Positions 17,495-25,659 of a DNA stretch of 64,000 nt are shown one piece after another. The notes under the pieces are model-generated. The model was not told the origin of the DNA, searched no databases, and was given only the letters and a program-made list of their open reading frames with translations. The DNA comes from M3007 sp046160625 (GTDB taxonomy: Bacteria; Bacteroidota; Bacteroidia; Chitinophagales; Saprospiraceae), in contig JBJXGZ010000098.1 of assembly GCA_046160625.1 (NCBI GenBank), forward strand, positions 1-64,000. The letters are read 5' to 3'. Position numbers and translations under genes: made by a program. Each line of letters begins with the position of its first letter. The first letter of the stretch is position 1.

Positions 17495-18064
17495 TCACAC
17501 CGCGTCCAGCGTCTTTCGCCCATGCCGCCCATGTTCGGCCTTGAACTGCGAAGGGGTCAAACCAGTTACTTGCCGGAACTGGTTGCTCAAATGGTGCGAA
17601 CTGCTGTACCCGGTTTGCCAGGCGATTTCGCCAAGCGACAGTTGGCCGTATGCCAACAATTCTTTCACCCGCTCTATTTTCTGGGCGATGATGTACTTTT
17701 CAATGGTCAAGCCTTCTACAGAAGAGAATAATTTGCTCAACTGCGAGTATTCGTGTCCCGTTTCGCGGGCAAGGAAATCGGAGAAATTCATGGCCGCTGG
17801 TTTTTTGTCAGCAGCGTGGTGTATTTCGTTGATAATCAAACTTTTGATCTGGGTCACCAATTGGCTGTTGCGGTCATCCAGCAATTCAAAACCTTCTGAT
17901 TCAAGGCTCTGGCGCAGCGCAGCCAACTGTGCTTGATTGGGCGAAGCGGCAAATTCCGCTTCGCCCAATTGCACGTTTTTTGCTTCCAATCCCGCCTCCC
18001 CCAACAATCGCTCGACCGTGCGGAGACAGCGGGGGCAGACCATGTTTTTGATATAGAGCGTCAT
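17495..18064 (-). CDS. HMA-like/AraC-type transcriptional regulator, copy 1
   Basis: The 189-residue protein joins an N-terminal metal-binding-like fold with a CPRC motif (residues 10-13) to a C-terminal AraC DNA-binding domain (about 85-185, with QTGYSSSHHLSNQFRQVTGLTPSQF). There is no AraC-type sugar-binding domain. The likely role is to sense Cu/Ag-like ions in the cytosol through the Cys pair and control nearby operons (inference). A close paralogue is at 29978-30547 and a decayed third copy at 28652-28885. It is 18 nt downstream of the DUF305 gene, so it may be the last gene of the cus operon or share a transcript with the HMA-MauE gene. Confidence 0.88.
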   Translation of the reverse strand: MTLYIKNMVCPRCLRTVERLLGEAGLEAKNVQLGEAEFAASPNQAQLAALRQSLESEGFELLDDRNSQLVTQIKSLIINEIHHAADKKPAAMNFSDFLARETGHEYSQLSKLFSSVEGLTIEKYIIAQKIERVKELLAYGQLSLGEIAWQTGYSSSHHLSNQFRQVTGLTPSQFKAEHGRHGRKTLDAV

Positions 18065-18082
18065 AGCGTAAAATAGCCACTA

Positions 18083-18721
18083 TTATTTGTTCTTAGCGAG
18101 CCAGGCTTGGAATTCTGAAATTTCCCGCTGCTGGTCGTCAATCATTTGCTGCGCCATTTGCTTCATCTCTGAGTGCTGGCCTTTGGCCACTTCCTCTTTA
18201 GCCATAGTCACCGCGCCTTGGTGGTGCGCTATCATCATGCTGGCAAAATCTTGGTCCACCTTGCCGCTCATGGGCATGGACTTCATCTGGTCGTGCATGG
18301 ACTGCATGCCGTCGCCGTGCATTTGCTGCTGGTGGGCCGCCTTGGCCGGGTGGGCCTGCACGAAGTCTCGCAACTTGGCAATCTCTGCTTTTTGAGCCTT
18401 GATGATTTGCTGTGCCATTCCTTTCATCTGCGCGTCGGAACCCGCTTTCACTTCGATTTCGGACATGTCAATTGCGCCCTGATGATGCTCTACCATCATG
18501 TTGGCAAAGTCCACGTCGAAGTCGCCGGTCATCTTCATAGCATTGCTGCGTTGCATCATGGCATCCATGGTTTGCATCATGGCCATGCTGTGCTGGCTAT
18601 GGCCTTCGGTTTTTGGGGCAGCGCCGGTCTCAGGAGAGACATTGCCATTGTTTTGGCAGCCGTTCAGCAGGCAAAGCACTGCAAGGAAGGCCATAGTGTT
18701 TGTGATTGCTTTGTGTGTCAT
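18083..18721 (-). CDS. DUF305 lipoprotein, two-repeat
   Basis: The 212-residue protein has a lipobox at LLNGC (Cys22). The mature part contains two DUF305 (ferritin-like) repeats, each with the signature FANMMVEHHQGAIDM or FASMMIAHHQGAVTM, plus Met- and His-rich linkers. DUF305 proteins such as CopM bind copper in the periplasm or outside the cell. Here the tandem form and lipid anchor suggest a periplasmic copper/silver buffer working with the CusABC pump upstream of it in the same direction. It follows the adaptor gene by 86 nt. Confidence 0.9.
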   Translation of the reverse strand: MTHKAITNTMAFLAVLCLLNGCQNNGNVSPETGAAPKTEGHSQHSMAMMQTMDAMMQRSNAMKMTGDFDVDFANMMVEHHQGAIDMSEIEVKAGSDAQMKGMAQQIIKAQKAEIAKLRDFVQAHPAKAAHQQQMHGDGMQSMHDQMKSMPMSGKVDQDFASMMIAHHQGAVTMAKEEVAKGQHSEMKQMAQQMIDDQQREISEFQAWLAKNK

Positions 18722-18807
18722 GTTGTTCTGTTTTTGTTAAATGAAAATTGGCGCTACTGCTGTAGCGGTTTTTTATTACCCAAAGGCAAATAAGCAAGAA
18801 ATCTCCA

Positions 18808-20013
18808 TCACATCTTGTGCCCAGCCATAGGGTCGGCTCCTTTCTTAAACACAAATTCGCTGTGCAACAGGTAGGCACCTGACACCACCACTATCTCGTC
18901 GGCTTGCAGCCCCTCGACGATTTCGGTGTAGTCTTCATTGGCAATGCCGATGCGCACCATGCGACCTTCAAAGCCGCCACCCTCATTTTTTGTCCAGATC
19001 GAAACGCCGCGACTGTCTCGGATGAGCGCGTTGGTCGGTACGGCGAGTGCCTGGCGGGTTTTGCCTTTTAGTGTAATCCAAACCTGCATGCCCGGTTGGT
19101 ATTCGCCTTTGGGATTGGAAATTTCCACCCGTGCCAGCACGATTTTAGAAGAGGCTTCGAGGTTAGGATTTACAAAACTCACCTTGCCACCTAAAATTCT
19201 TCCGGGAAAATATGGCAACGAGACCGATGCTTCGCGGGTTTGGGCGAGAAAAGGCAAATCACTGACGTAGAGTTGTGCTTCGGCCCATAGTGTGCGCAGG
19301 TCGGCGAGTTTCAGCACCGTCGAGCCGGGCGACACATAACTGCCTTCGGCAGGCGGGGCTTCCATGACAAAACCAGCATAGCGGCTGTAAAAAGTTACTG
19401 AGTTTTTGGGTGTGCCCGAAAGTTGGAGTTCTTGCAACTGAGCTTCGGTCATGCCCCAAAGCAACAGTTTGTTGCGGGCGGCTTCCGCGATACGGGCAAA
19501 GTCGAGGTCAGCGCTGCCATAGCGATTTTTGCTTTTCAATGCGAGCAAATAATCTTGTTGTGCGGCGGCTATGTCTTCGCTGTACAACTCGAAAACGGCT
19601 TGTCCTGCCCGTACGTGTTCGCCCGCGTTGCGCACGAAAAGGCGTTCGAGCCTGCCGTTGAGCCGTGCGGTCACGGTGTAGATGCTGTTTTGGTTTTCTC
19701 TGAGAGTGGCGGAGAGGGTGATTTCTTCGCCCAGCGGGCGCAGCCGCACCGTGTCCGTTTGGATGTTGGCGAGCCGGATTTGTTCTTCGCTAAGCTTCAG
19801 CTCGTTTTCTTTTTTGTCGGGGGTAATTTCCACCCGAACCATGGGCATTTTGCATATCGGGCAAGGGCCGGGCTTTTGTTCCCTGACCTGCGGGTCCATA
19901 GAACAAGTGTAGTACGCGTTTTCCTCCACTGGCGCCGGGTCAGGTTTGCCGCAGGCTGCCAGCAACAGTGTTGCCAGGAAGAGCGAAGCATTTTTTATTT
20001 TCAAAGTATTCAT
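18808..20013 (-). CDS. cusB: CusB-type RND periplasmic adaptor with heavy-metal-binding domain
   Basis: The 401-residue lipoprotein (LLLAAC lipobox) has an N-terminal heavy-metal-binding motif (YTCSMDP...PGPCPICKMPM), then the lipoyl/hairpin and barrel domains of the HlyD/CusB family (for example RLNGRLERLFVRNAGEHVRAG). It links the inner-membrane pump to the outer-membrane TolC-like channel and loads metal. The ATG at 20013 is six bases after the stop of the preceding adaptor gene; I did not use the TTG two codons upstream. It is the second of two adjacent, distinct adaptors in this operon. Confidence 0.92.
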   Translation of the reverse strand: MNTLKIKNASLFLATLLLAACGKPDPAPVEENAYYTCSMDPQVREQKPGPCPICKMPMVRVEITPDKKENELKLSEEQIRLANIQTDTVRLRPLGEEITLSATLRENQNSIYTVTARLNGRLERLFVRNAGEHVRAGQAVFELYSEDIAAAQQDYLLALKSKNRYGSADLDFARIAEAARNKLLLWGMTEAQLQELQLSGTPKNSVTFYSRYAGFVMEAPPAEGSYVSPGSTVLKLADLRTLWAEAQLYVSDLPFLAQTREASVSLPYFPGRILGGKVSFVNPNLEASSKIVLARVEISNPKGEYQPGMQVWITLKGKTRQALAVPTNALIRDSRGVSIWTKNEGGGFEGRMVRIGIANEDYTEIVEGLQADEIVVVSGAYLLHSEFVFKKGADPMAGHKM

Positions 20014-20019
20014 TATCAA

Positions 20020-21288
20020 TTAGTTTGCTTTGGCGAAACTCTCGCTGTCTATCAGCAACTGCGCGTTTTCAGCGATTTCGTCATCCGCGGAAAGCCCCGA
20101 TACTACTTCCAGCATAAAGCCCGAACGCTGCCCCGTGCTGATTTTCCGAGACCGGAAACCGCCCACAGTTTTTACAAAAACGATTTTGCTTTTCCCCAGA
20201 TCCACTGCCGCCGATGCCGGAATCCAGAGGACGGAGTCCCGCTTCTCGGCGGGACCAGCCTGCACCGTGGCGGTAAGCAAAGTGCCGGGTTTGAGTTTCC
20301 CGCCGGGATTGAGCAGATATACCCGCGCCCGGAGGTTTTTGCTCCCAGTGCCGTACAGTGGCTCGATGTAGTTGATTTTTCCCCGGAACGGTTTTGCAAA
20401 CGATTCGATGTGCAATTCGACCGGCTGGCCAACTTTCAAAGACTGTACATTAGAAGGTGAAAACTCGAGTATCGCCCAAACGCTTGCCAGACTTTGCAGA
20501 CTAAACAATCGCTGACCGGGCTGGACATACATGCCTTCTTTCAGGGAAAATTCGGAGGTAGTCGTGGCGGCGGGCGGCGGGGTGGGGCTTTGCCTAGTTT
20601 GGTCACCATTCATGCTGCTGCCAGGCATAGCTCTGGCAGAACTTGAACCAGGATTTTCGACCAGCAAACCGGAGTATGGGCTGAAAACGGACAGTGACAA
20701 GAGTGGTTTGCGATTGGTTTCTACTTCCAGGATTTGTTTGTCGGTCATGCCAAGCAGAGAAAGGCGACGCTGGGCATTTTTGATAAGCGTCAAGTTTTCT
20801 GCATCATTTTCTCTCAAAAAGATCAAGTCCTGCTGTGCAGTGACTATTTCCGGACTGTAAATGTCGAGTAAGCGCTGCCCTTTTTTCACGGGCTGGAATG
20901 GATAGCGGATGTAGAGCCGTTCGATGCGCCCGCCGTAACGGGCCGACACGGCTTTGAGTTGACGGGCATCGTAAGCCAGATAGCCCGGCACTTGCAGGCT
21001 GTCGGACATGGATTTGCGTTCCGAGCGGATGGTTTTGGTGGCACTCAGCACATATTCGTAGGTGGGCTTCAAGAGGATGTTGTTCCAAAGGCTGTCGGAA
21101 TCCATTTCCATGTCGGCATTACTTTCCTGCCCGGGCATTTCCGTGTCGGACTGACCTTCCTGTTTGGGCATTTCCATGTCGCCGTGACCTTTTTGGGCAG
21201 GGCTTTTTTCCCGGCAGGCAAACGCCAGCGAGGCCAGCGCGAGCAGCCAGAAGGCTGTGCGTTTAGCGTTGTTCCAGTTCTTTTTCAT
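20020..21288 (-). CDS. CusB-like RND periplasmic adaptor with Met/His-rich N-terminus
   Basis: The product is a lipoprotein of about 422 residues (LAFAC lipobox). The mature N-terminus is a Met/Asp/His-rich linker (repeats of GHGDMEMPKQEG type) that could bind Cu(I)/Ag(I). The core has the adaptor pattern ARYGGRIERLYIRYPFQPVKKG and a C-terminal barrel domain. It lacks the CxxC heavy-metal-binding domain of the next adaptor. Its start codon lies inside the last codons of the TolC-like gene, a 26-nt overlap, so translational coupling is likely. Two different adaptors in one operon may form a mixed hexamer, as in the MdtAB-type systems, or serve separate pumps. Confidence 0.9.
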   Translation of the reverse strand: MKKNWNNAKRTAFWLLALASLAFACREKSPAQKGHGDMEMPKQEGQSDTEMPGQESNADMEMDSDSLWNNILLKPTYEYVLSATKTIRSERKSMSDSLQVPGYLAYDARQLKAVSARYGGRIERLYIRYPFQPVKKGQRLLDIYSPEIVTAQQDLIFLRENDAENLTLIKNAQRRLSLLGMTDKQILEVETNRKPLLSLSVFSPYSGLLVENPGSSSARAMPGSSMNGDQTRQSPTPPPAATTTSEFSLKEGMYVQPGQRLFSLQSLASVWAILEFSPSNVQSLKVGQPVELHIESFAKPFRGKINYIEPLYGTGSKNLRARVYLLNPGGKLKPGTLLTATVQAGPAEKRDSVLWIPASAAVDLGKSKIVFVKTVGGFRSRKISTGQRSGFMLEVVSGLSADDEIAENAQLLIDSESFAKAN

Positions 21289-22507
21289 AATCCACACGGG
21301 TTTGCAGGAGTTGTTGGAGCAGGTCGAGTTGGGCCAGTCGGCTCATTTTTAGTTCAAGCCAGGCATCGAGCGTCATAAAAAGTTCGTCGGTGTTTTGTTC
21401 CCACGCGAGCAGGGTACTTTGGAAGCGTTTGCGTTGGTTGGGGATGATGTCGCGCTCGTAGCGGTCTATTTGTTCCTGCAAGGTTTGCATCATCACGAGG
21501 CGGTCGGCGAGATTGCCCCGGATTTGGTTGACGAGCTCGGCTTTTTGCCACTCGAAAGCTTCGAGGCGGTAGTCAATGCCCTCGATTTTGGCTTTGACAT
21601 CCTTGTTTGCCCAAGGCGCAAGCGGTACGGTGACCATGCCCATGAGCGAAAATTGCCAGGGCGTTTCACCGAAGGCAAACATGTGGTCGTAGCGCAGGCC
21701 GTATTCGGGACGCAGTTTCGAGCGCTGCCATTCCTGTTCGAGGCGGGCGATACGGAGGTTTTGTTCTATGGCTCGAAAATCGCTACGGGCAGCAATTCGT
21801 GAGGTGTCGGGTAGCAGAGGTATCTGTGGCGCGAGCCGCCCTGTGGTATCAATCTTGAATTCGGACGCCGGGTCGCGCTGCATCAGGGTATTGAGCATGG
21901 CGCGTTGTTGGCGGATTTCCCCAGCGTACATGGCTTGCATCCGTTCGAGGTTGGCCAGTTCGGTTTTGGCTTTGTAAATACTACCAAGTTTTTCGCGGTT
22001 GAACTGGAACCGCTGTTCGGCGCTTTCGATGAGCAGGCGCAGGGCATTTTTGCTCTCTTCCACTACGGCAATTTTCTTTTCCAAAACCAACCAACTGTAA
22101 TAAGCGGTTTTCGCTTCTGCAAAAAGCATGTTCTGCATCACCCCGCGCTCGGCGACTTCCATGCCCGACATGGCGCCCATGTAGCGTTGTTCGGCCCGTT
22201 GCATTTTGCGGTTGGGGAACATCTGCTCGCCCGTGACCATGAACGCGCCCATGCCTTCGCGCCACCACTTCGGATTGTATGGGGTCATCCAAAGTCCTCC
22301 GCCGACCTGGGGCGCGGGCATGTTGATGGCCCCCGAGGCGTAGGTGTCGAGTTCGCGGATGCGCGCGTCGGTGCCTTTGAGGCGTGGGTGGATGGTCTCG
22401 ATGCGGCTCAGGATGCTGTCGAGGGCGAGCGGGTTTTGCCCGTTTGAATTGAAGGCTTCAAAGAGCAGGAGGACTATGATTTTGAATCGGTTCATCATCT
22501 CAATCAT
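21263..22507 (-). CDS. TolC-family outer-membrane channel (CusC-like)
   Basis: The roughly 414-residue protein has an N-terminal signal peptide (ending near NSNGQ) and the long alpha-helical repeats of outer-membrane efflux proteins. It forms the exit duct of the CusABC complex. The ATG at 22507 overlaps the stop of cusA by 8 nt; later ATGs at 22498 and 22495 are also possible. No lipobox Cys is seen, unlike many CusC proteins. Confidence 0.9.
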   Translation of the reverse strand: MIEMMNRFKIIVLLLFEAFNSNGQNPLALDSILSRIETIHPRLKGTDARIRELDTYASGAINMPAPQVGGGLWMTPYNPKWWREGMGAFMVTGEQMFPNRKMQRAEQRYMGAMSGMEVAERGVMQNMLFAEAKTAYYSWLVLEKKIAVVEESKNALRLLIESAEQRFQFNREKLGSIYKAKTELANLERMQAMYAGEIRQQRAMLNTLMQRDPASEFKIDTTGRLAPQIPLLPDTSRIAARSDFRAIEQNLRIARLEQEWQRSKLRPEYGLRYDHMFAFGETPWQFSLMGMVTVPLAPWANKDVKAKIEGIDYRLEAFEWQKAELVNQIRGNLADRLVMMQTLQEQIDRYERDIIPNQRKRFQSTLLAWEQNTDELFMTLDAWLELKMSRLAQLDLLQQLLQTRVDYEKELEQR

Positions 22508-24410
22508 TTAAATGTGCAAATTTCAGGCTTCCGCTTTGCTTCAACTCGCGTTCCCTTACGACGGCATACACCACCGGCAACACAATCAGCACAAAAAGTG
22601 TGGAGGTAATCAAGCCAAATACAAAGGGAATGATGATGGGCTTCATCACGTCGCTGCCCGTTCCCGTGGCGAGCAACACGGGCAACAAGCCCAGAATATC
22701 CACCATGACGGTCATTAATTTGGGGCGCAGGCGAAGCACCGCGCCGTCGTAAATGGCATTTTCCACATCTTGATTGGTGAAGGATTTGTTTGTTGCTTTT
22801 AGTGCGATTGATTTGTCGTACAGCGAGTTGTTCATGTAAACGAGCATTAGGATACCGGTTTCCACCGCCACGCCAAACAGCGCAATGAACCCGACCGCCA
22901 CCGCGACCGAAAAATTGACATCAAAAAAATAAAGGGAATACGCTCCGCCAACCAATGCGACGGGAATGCTGCTGAGCACAATGGACGCTTCACGGAAAGA
23001 CCGGAACGTGAAATACAAAATCGCCATGATGATGACGAGCACGATGGGAAGAATTGTTTTCAAACGCTCCTCTGCCCGCACCTGGTTTTCGTACTGGCCG
23101 CTCCATTCCAGAAAATATCCTTTCGGGAGTTTTTTTACGGCTTCTTCCAATTTCTTTTTCGCATCGGAAACCGTGCTTCCCATGTCGCGGTCGCGGACGT
23201 TGAACAGAAGCGTTCCGCGCAGCAAAGCGTTTTCGGAATTTATCATCGGGGGCCCATCGGAAACAGTCACCTCGGCAACTGCCGAAAGCGGAATGGGGCC
23301 GTAATCCATGGTTTGCATTTGAAGCCGGTTCAGTTTTTCGATTTTATCCCTGAAATCCTGCGCAAAGCGGACGTTCACCGAAAATCGTTGCCGTCCTTCT
23401 ATCGTGGTGGTCACGTTCATGCCGCCCAAAGCGGTTTCAATGAACATATTTACATCATCCACTGTCAGTCCGTACCTGCCTATTTCATCTTTTTTGATTT
23501 TTAGGTCAATGTACATTCCACCGACAATCGGTTCGACATACAAATCTTTCACGCCTTCCACGCCCTGCAATTCTGTTCGGAACTGTTGTGCCAGCGTGTT
23601 GATGGTATCGAGGCTCTGCCCGTAAATTTTTACGCCGACATCTGTTCGGATTCCGGTGGAAAGCATATTGATCCGGTTGATGATGGGCTGTGTCCAGCCG
23701 TTCACCACACCGGGGATTTGCAATTTGGCGTTGAGTTGGTCAATGATGTCGTTTTTTGTTATTCCATCGCGCCATTCTGACTGAGGTTTGAGCAAAATAA
23801 TCGTTTCAATCATGCTCACCGGGGCATTGTCGGTGGCGGAGTTCGCCCTGCCCGCTTTGCCGAGTACATTTTTCACTTCGGGAAACGCCTTGATGATTTT
23901 GTCCTGCACCTGCATGATCCGTTTGATTTCGGAATTGGAGACGCTGGGCAACGTGACAGGCATAAACAAAAGCGAACCTTCATCAAGCGGGGGCATAAAC
24001 TCCGTTCCGAGATTCAACACCAGCGGAATACTGCCCAATACGAGCAGCACACTCAATGCGATGGTTGTTTTTTTCCAGCGCATACACAAAAGGATGAGCG
24101 GCGAATACATCCACCTGAAAAAGCGGGAAACGGGGTGCTTGCTTTCGGGGCGGACTTTTCCTTTCAAAAAAAGGACCATTAGCACGGGCACGAGAAACAC
24201 GACGACAAATGCAGAGCCAATCATGGCAAATGTCTTCGTCCACACCAGTGGGGAAAAAAGTTTGTGTTCCTGTCCGGTGAGGAACAGAATCGGGCTGAAA
24301 GACACAAGCGTGATGAGGATGGAACTCACGATGGCTCCGCCAATCAGTTTGGAGGAAGCTTCAATCCGCGATTCTCTTTCTTCATTGCTGAGTAGATTAT
24401 GCTGTTTCAT
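22500..24410 (-). CDS. cusA: CusA-like RND pump, C-terminal part (split gene)
   Basis: This frame encodes 636 residues that match the second part of HME-RND pumps: cytoplasmic loop, helices 5-6 (VSSILITLVSFSPILFLTGQ), the second porter half, and helices 7-12 to the end. The N-terminal part is in the preceding frame, overlapping by 14 nt. The ATG here sits inside the loop after helix 4, a place where an intact CusA would run straight through. So either a frameshift broke one gene, or the pump is now made of two polypeptides. The metal-contacting Met residues of CusA are not resolved here. Confidence 0.85.
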   Translation of the reverse strand: MKQHNLLSNEERESRIEASSKLIGGAIVSSILITLVSFSPILFLTGQEHKLFSPLVWTKTFAMIGSAFVVVFLVPVLMVLFLKGKVRPESKHPVSRFFRWMYSPLILLCMRWKKTTIALSVLLVLGSIPLVLNLGTEFMPPLDEGSLLFMPVTLPSVSNSEIKRIMQVQDKIIKAFPEVKNVLGKAGRANSATDNAPVSMIETIILLKPQSEWRDGITKNDIIDQLNAKLQIPGVVNGWTQPIINRINMLSTGIRTDVGVKIYGQSLDTINTLAQQFRTELQGVEGVKDLYVEPIVGGMYIDLKIKKDEIGRYGLTVDDVNMFIETALGGMNVTTTIEGRQRFSVNVRFAQDFRDKIEKLNRLQMQTMDYGPIPLSAVAEVTVSDGPPMINSENALLRGTLLFNVRDRDMGSTVSDAKKKLEEAVKKLPKGYFLEWSGQYENQVRAEERLKTILPIVLVIIMAILYFTFRSFREASIVLSSIPVALVGGAYSLYFFDVNFSVAVAVGFIALFGVAVETGILMLVYMNNSLYDKSIALKATNKSFTNQDVENAIYDGAVLRLRPKLMTVMVDILGLLPVLLATGTGSDVMKPIIIPFVFGLITSTLFVLIVLPVVYAVVRERELKQSGSLKFAHLND

Positions 24411-25659
24411 CTCCGATTGATTTTAGCGCGTTTTCAACCATGACAATGCCCGCATCCACCAAATCACCTACCGCCAGCGCAATGCCGGCCAGCGACATGA
24501 TGTTGGAGGTAATGCCAAACCAACTCATCATGATGAATGAAATCAGCACCGATATTGGGATGGTAATCACCACAATCAGCGTACTTCTGATATGCAGCAG
24601 AAAAATAAAAAGCACGATGCACACCACGATGATTTCCTCAATGACGGCTTCTTTAAGCGTGGCAATGGTGGCTTCGATCAAATCCGAACGGTCGTAAGCC
24701 ATTTTGAACTTCACACCGGGAGGTAGTCCTTTTTCCACGTCGCTCAGTTTTTCTTTCACGCGGTCAATCACATCTTTTGCATTTTCACCGTACCGCATCA
24801 CGACGATGCCGCCCACTTTTTCGCCCTCTCCGTTTTCTTCTACAATGCCCAAGCGGAGTTCCCCGCCCATTTGCACTGCTGCCACGTCGCGCACTTTTAT
24901 GGGAATAGAATTGAGGGTTTTCAGCGTAATGTTTTCAATTTCCCGGATGTCTTTGATATAGCCCAATCCCCGAACGATGTAACCGATATCCGACTGCTCG
25001 AACTTCCTGCCGCCCACGTCATTGTTGTTCGCTTTTATTTTTTCGGCAACGTCCATTATCGTGACGCCATAATAATTGAGTTTCAAAGGGTCAACCACCA
25101 CCTGGTACTGCTTCTGAAATCCGCCATAGGAGGCTACCTCGCTCACGCCTTTCACGGTTTGCAGCGCGAATCGGATGTACCAATCCTGCAATGCCCGTAG
25201 TTCACCCAAATCGTAACCGGGCGCATCTAGCGTGTACCAATAGATATGCCCCAAACCTGTTCCATCAGGTCCCAGCGTTGGCGAAATCCCTTCGGGGAGC
25301 AATCGTTGCGCATAATTCAAGCGTTCCAATACGCGGGTTCTTGCCCAATAAATATCTACGTCGTCTTCAAAAACCACGAACACGAAACTCATCCCGAACA
25401 TGCTGTTGGCGCGGATATTTTTCACCTTCGGAATGCCTTGCAAGTTGCTCACCAGCGGGTAGGTAACCTGATCTTCCATGATTTGCGGACTGCGCCCCAT
25501 CCACTCGGTGAAAATGATGACCTGATTTTCCGACAAATCGGGAATGGCATCCACGGGCGTGTTCCTCACCGCGTAAATGCCATAAGCGATGATGCCCCCG
25601 GCAATCAACAAAACGATGATGCGGTTTTTAAGGGACCAGGTGATGAGAGAATCAATCAT
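24397..25659 (-). CDS. cusA: CusA-like RND pump, N-terminal part (split gene)
   Basis: The 420-residue product has helix 1, the first porter half with the signature TPVDAIPDLSENQVI, and helices 2-4, ending GDLVDAGIVMVENALKSIGDETA and TAA. In complete pumps the chain continues with a loop and helix 5, found here in the next frame. The acidic helix-4 residue of proton-relay pumps is retained. The start ATG overlaps the stop of the P2-type ATPase gene by 4 nt. Together the two parts equal about 1050 residues, the usual CusA length. Confidence 0.88.
   Translation of the reverse strand: MIDSLITWSLKNRIIVLLIAGGIIAYGIYAVRNTPVDAIPDLSENQVIIFTEWMGRSPQIMEDQVTYPLVSNLQGIPKVKNIRANSMFGMSFVFVVFEDDVDIYWARTRVLERLNYAQRLLPEGISPTLGPDGTGLGHIYWYTLDAPGYDLGELRALQDWYIRFALQTVKGVSEVASYGGFQKQYQVVVDPLKLNYYGVTIMDVAEKIKANNNDVGGRKFEQSDIGYIVRGLGYIKDIREIENITLKTLNSIPIKVRDVAAVQMGGELRLGIVEENGEGEKVGGIVVMRYGENAKDVIDRVKEKLSDVEKGLPPGVKFKMAYDRSDLIEATIATLKEAVIEEIIVVCIVLFIFLLHIRSTLIVVITIPISVLISFIMMSWFGITSNIMSLAGIALAVGDLVDAGIVMVENALKSIGDETA

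Noticed and set aside
18760..18780. Hairpin CGCTAC-TGCT-GTAGCG followed by T-run as a terminator
   Set aside because: The T-run follows on the plus strand while all genes here are on the minus strand.
19423..20460. A 345-codon open frame on the plus strand
   Set aside because: It is antisense to two CusB-type adaptor genes with clear domains.
24390..24420. Programmed frameshift site in cusA
   Set aside because: No classical slippery heptamer is seen near the overlap; left open as a mutation, a real split or an error.
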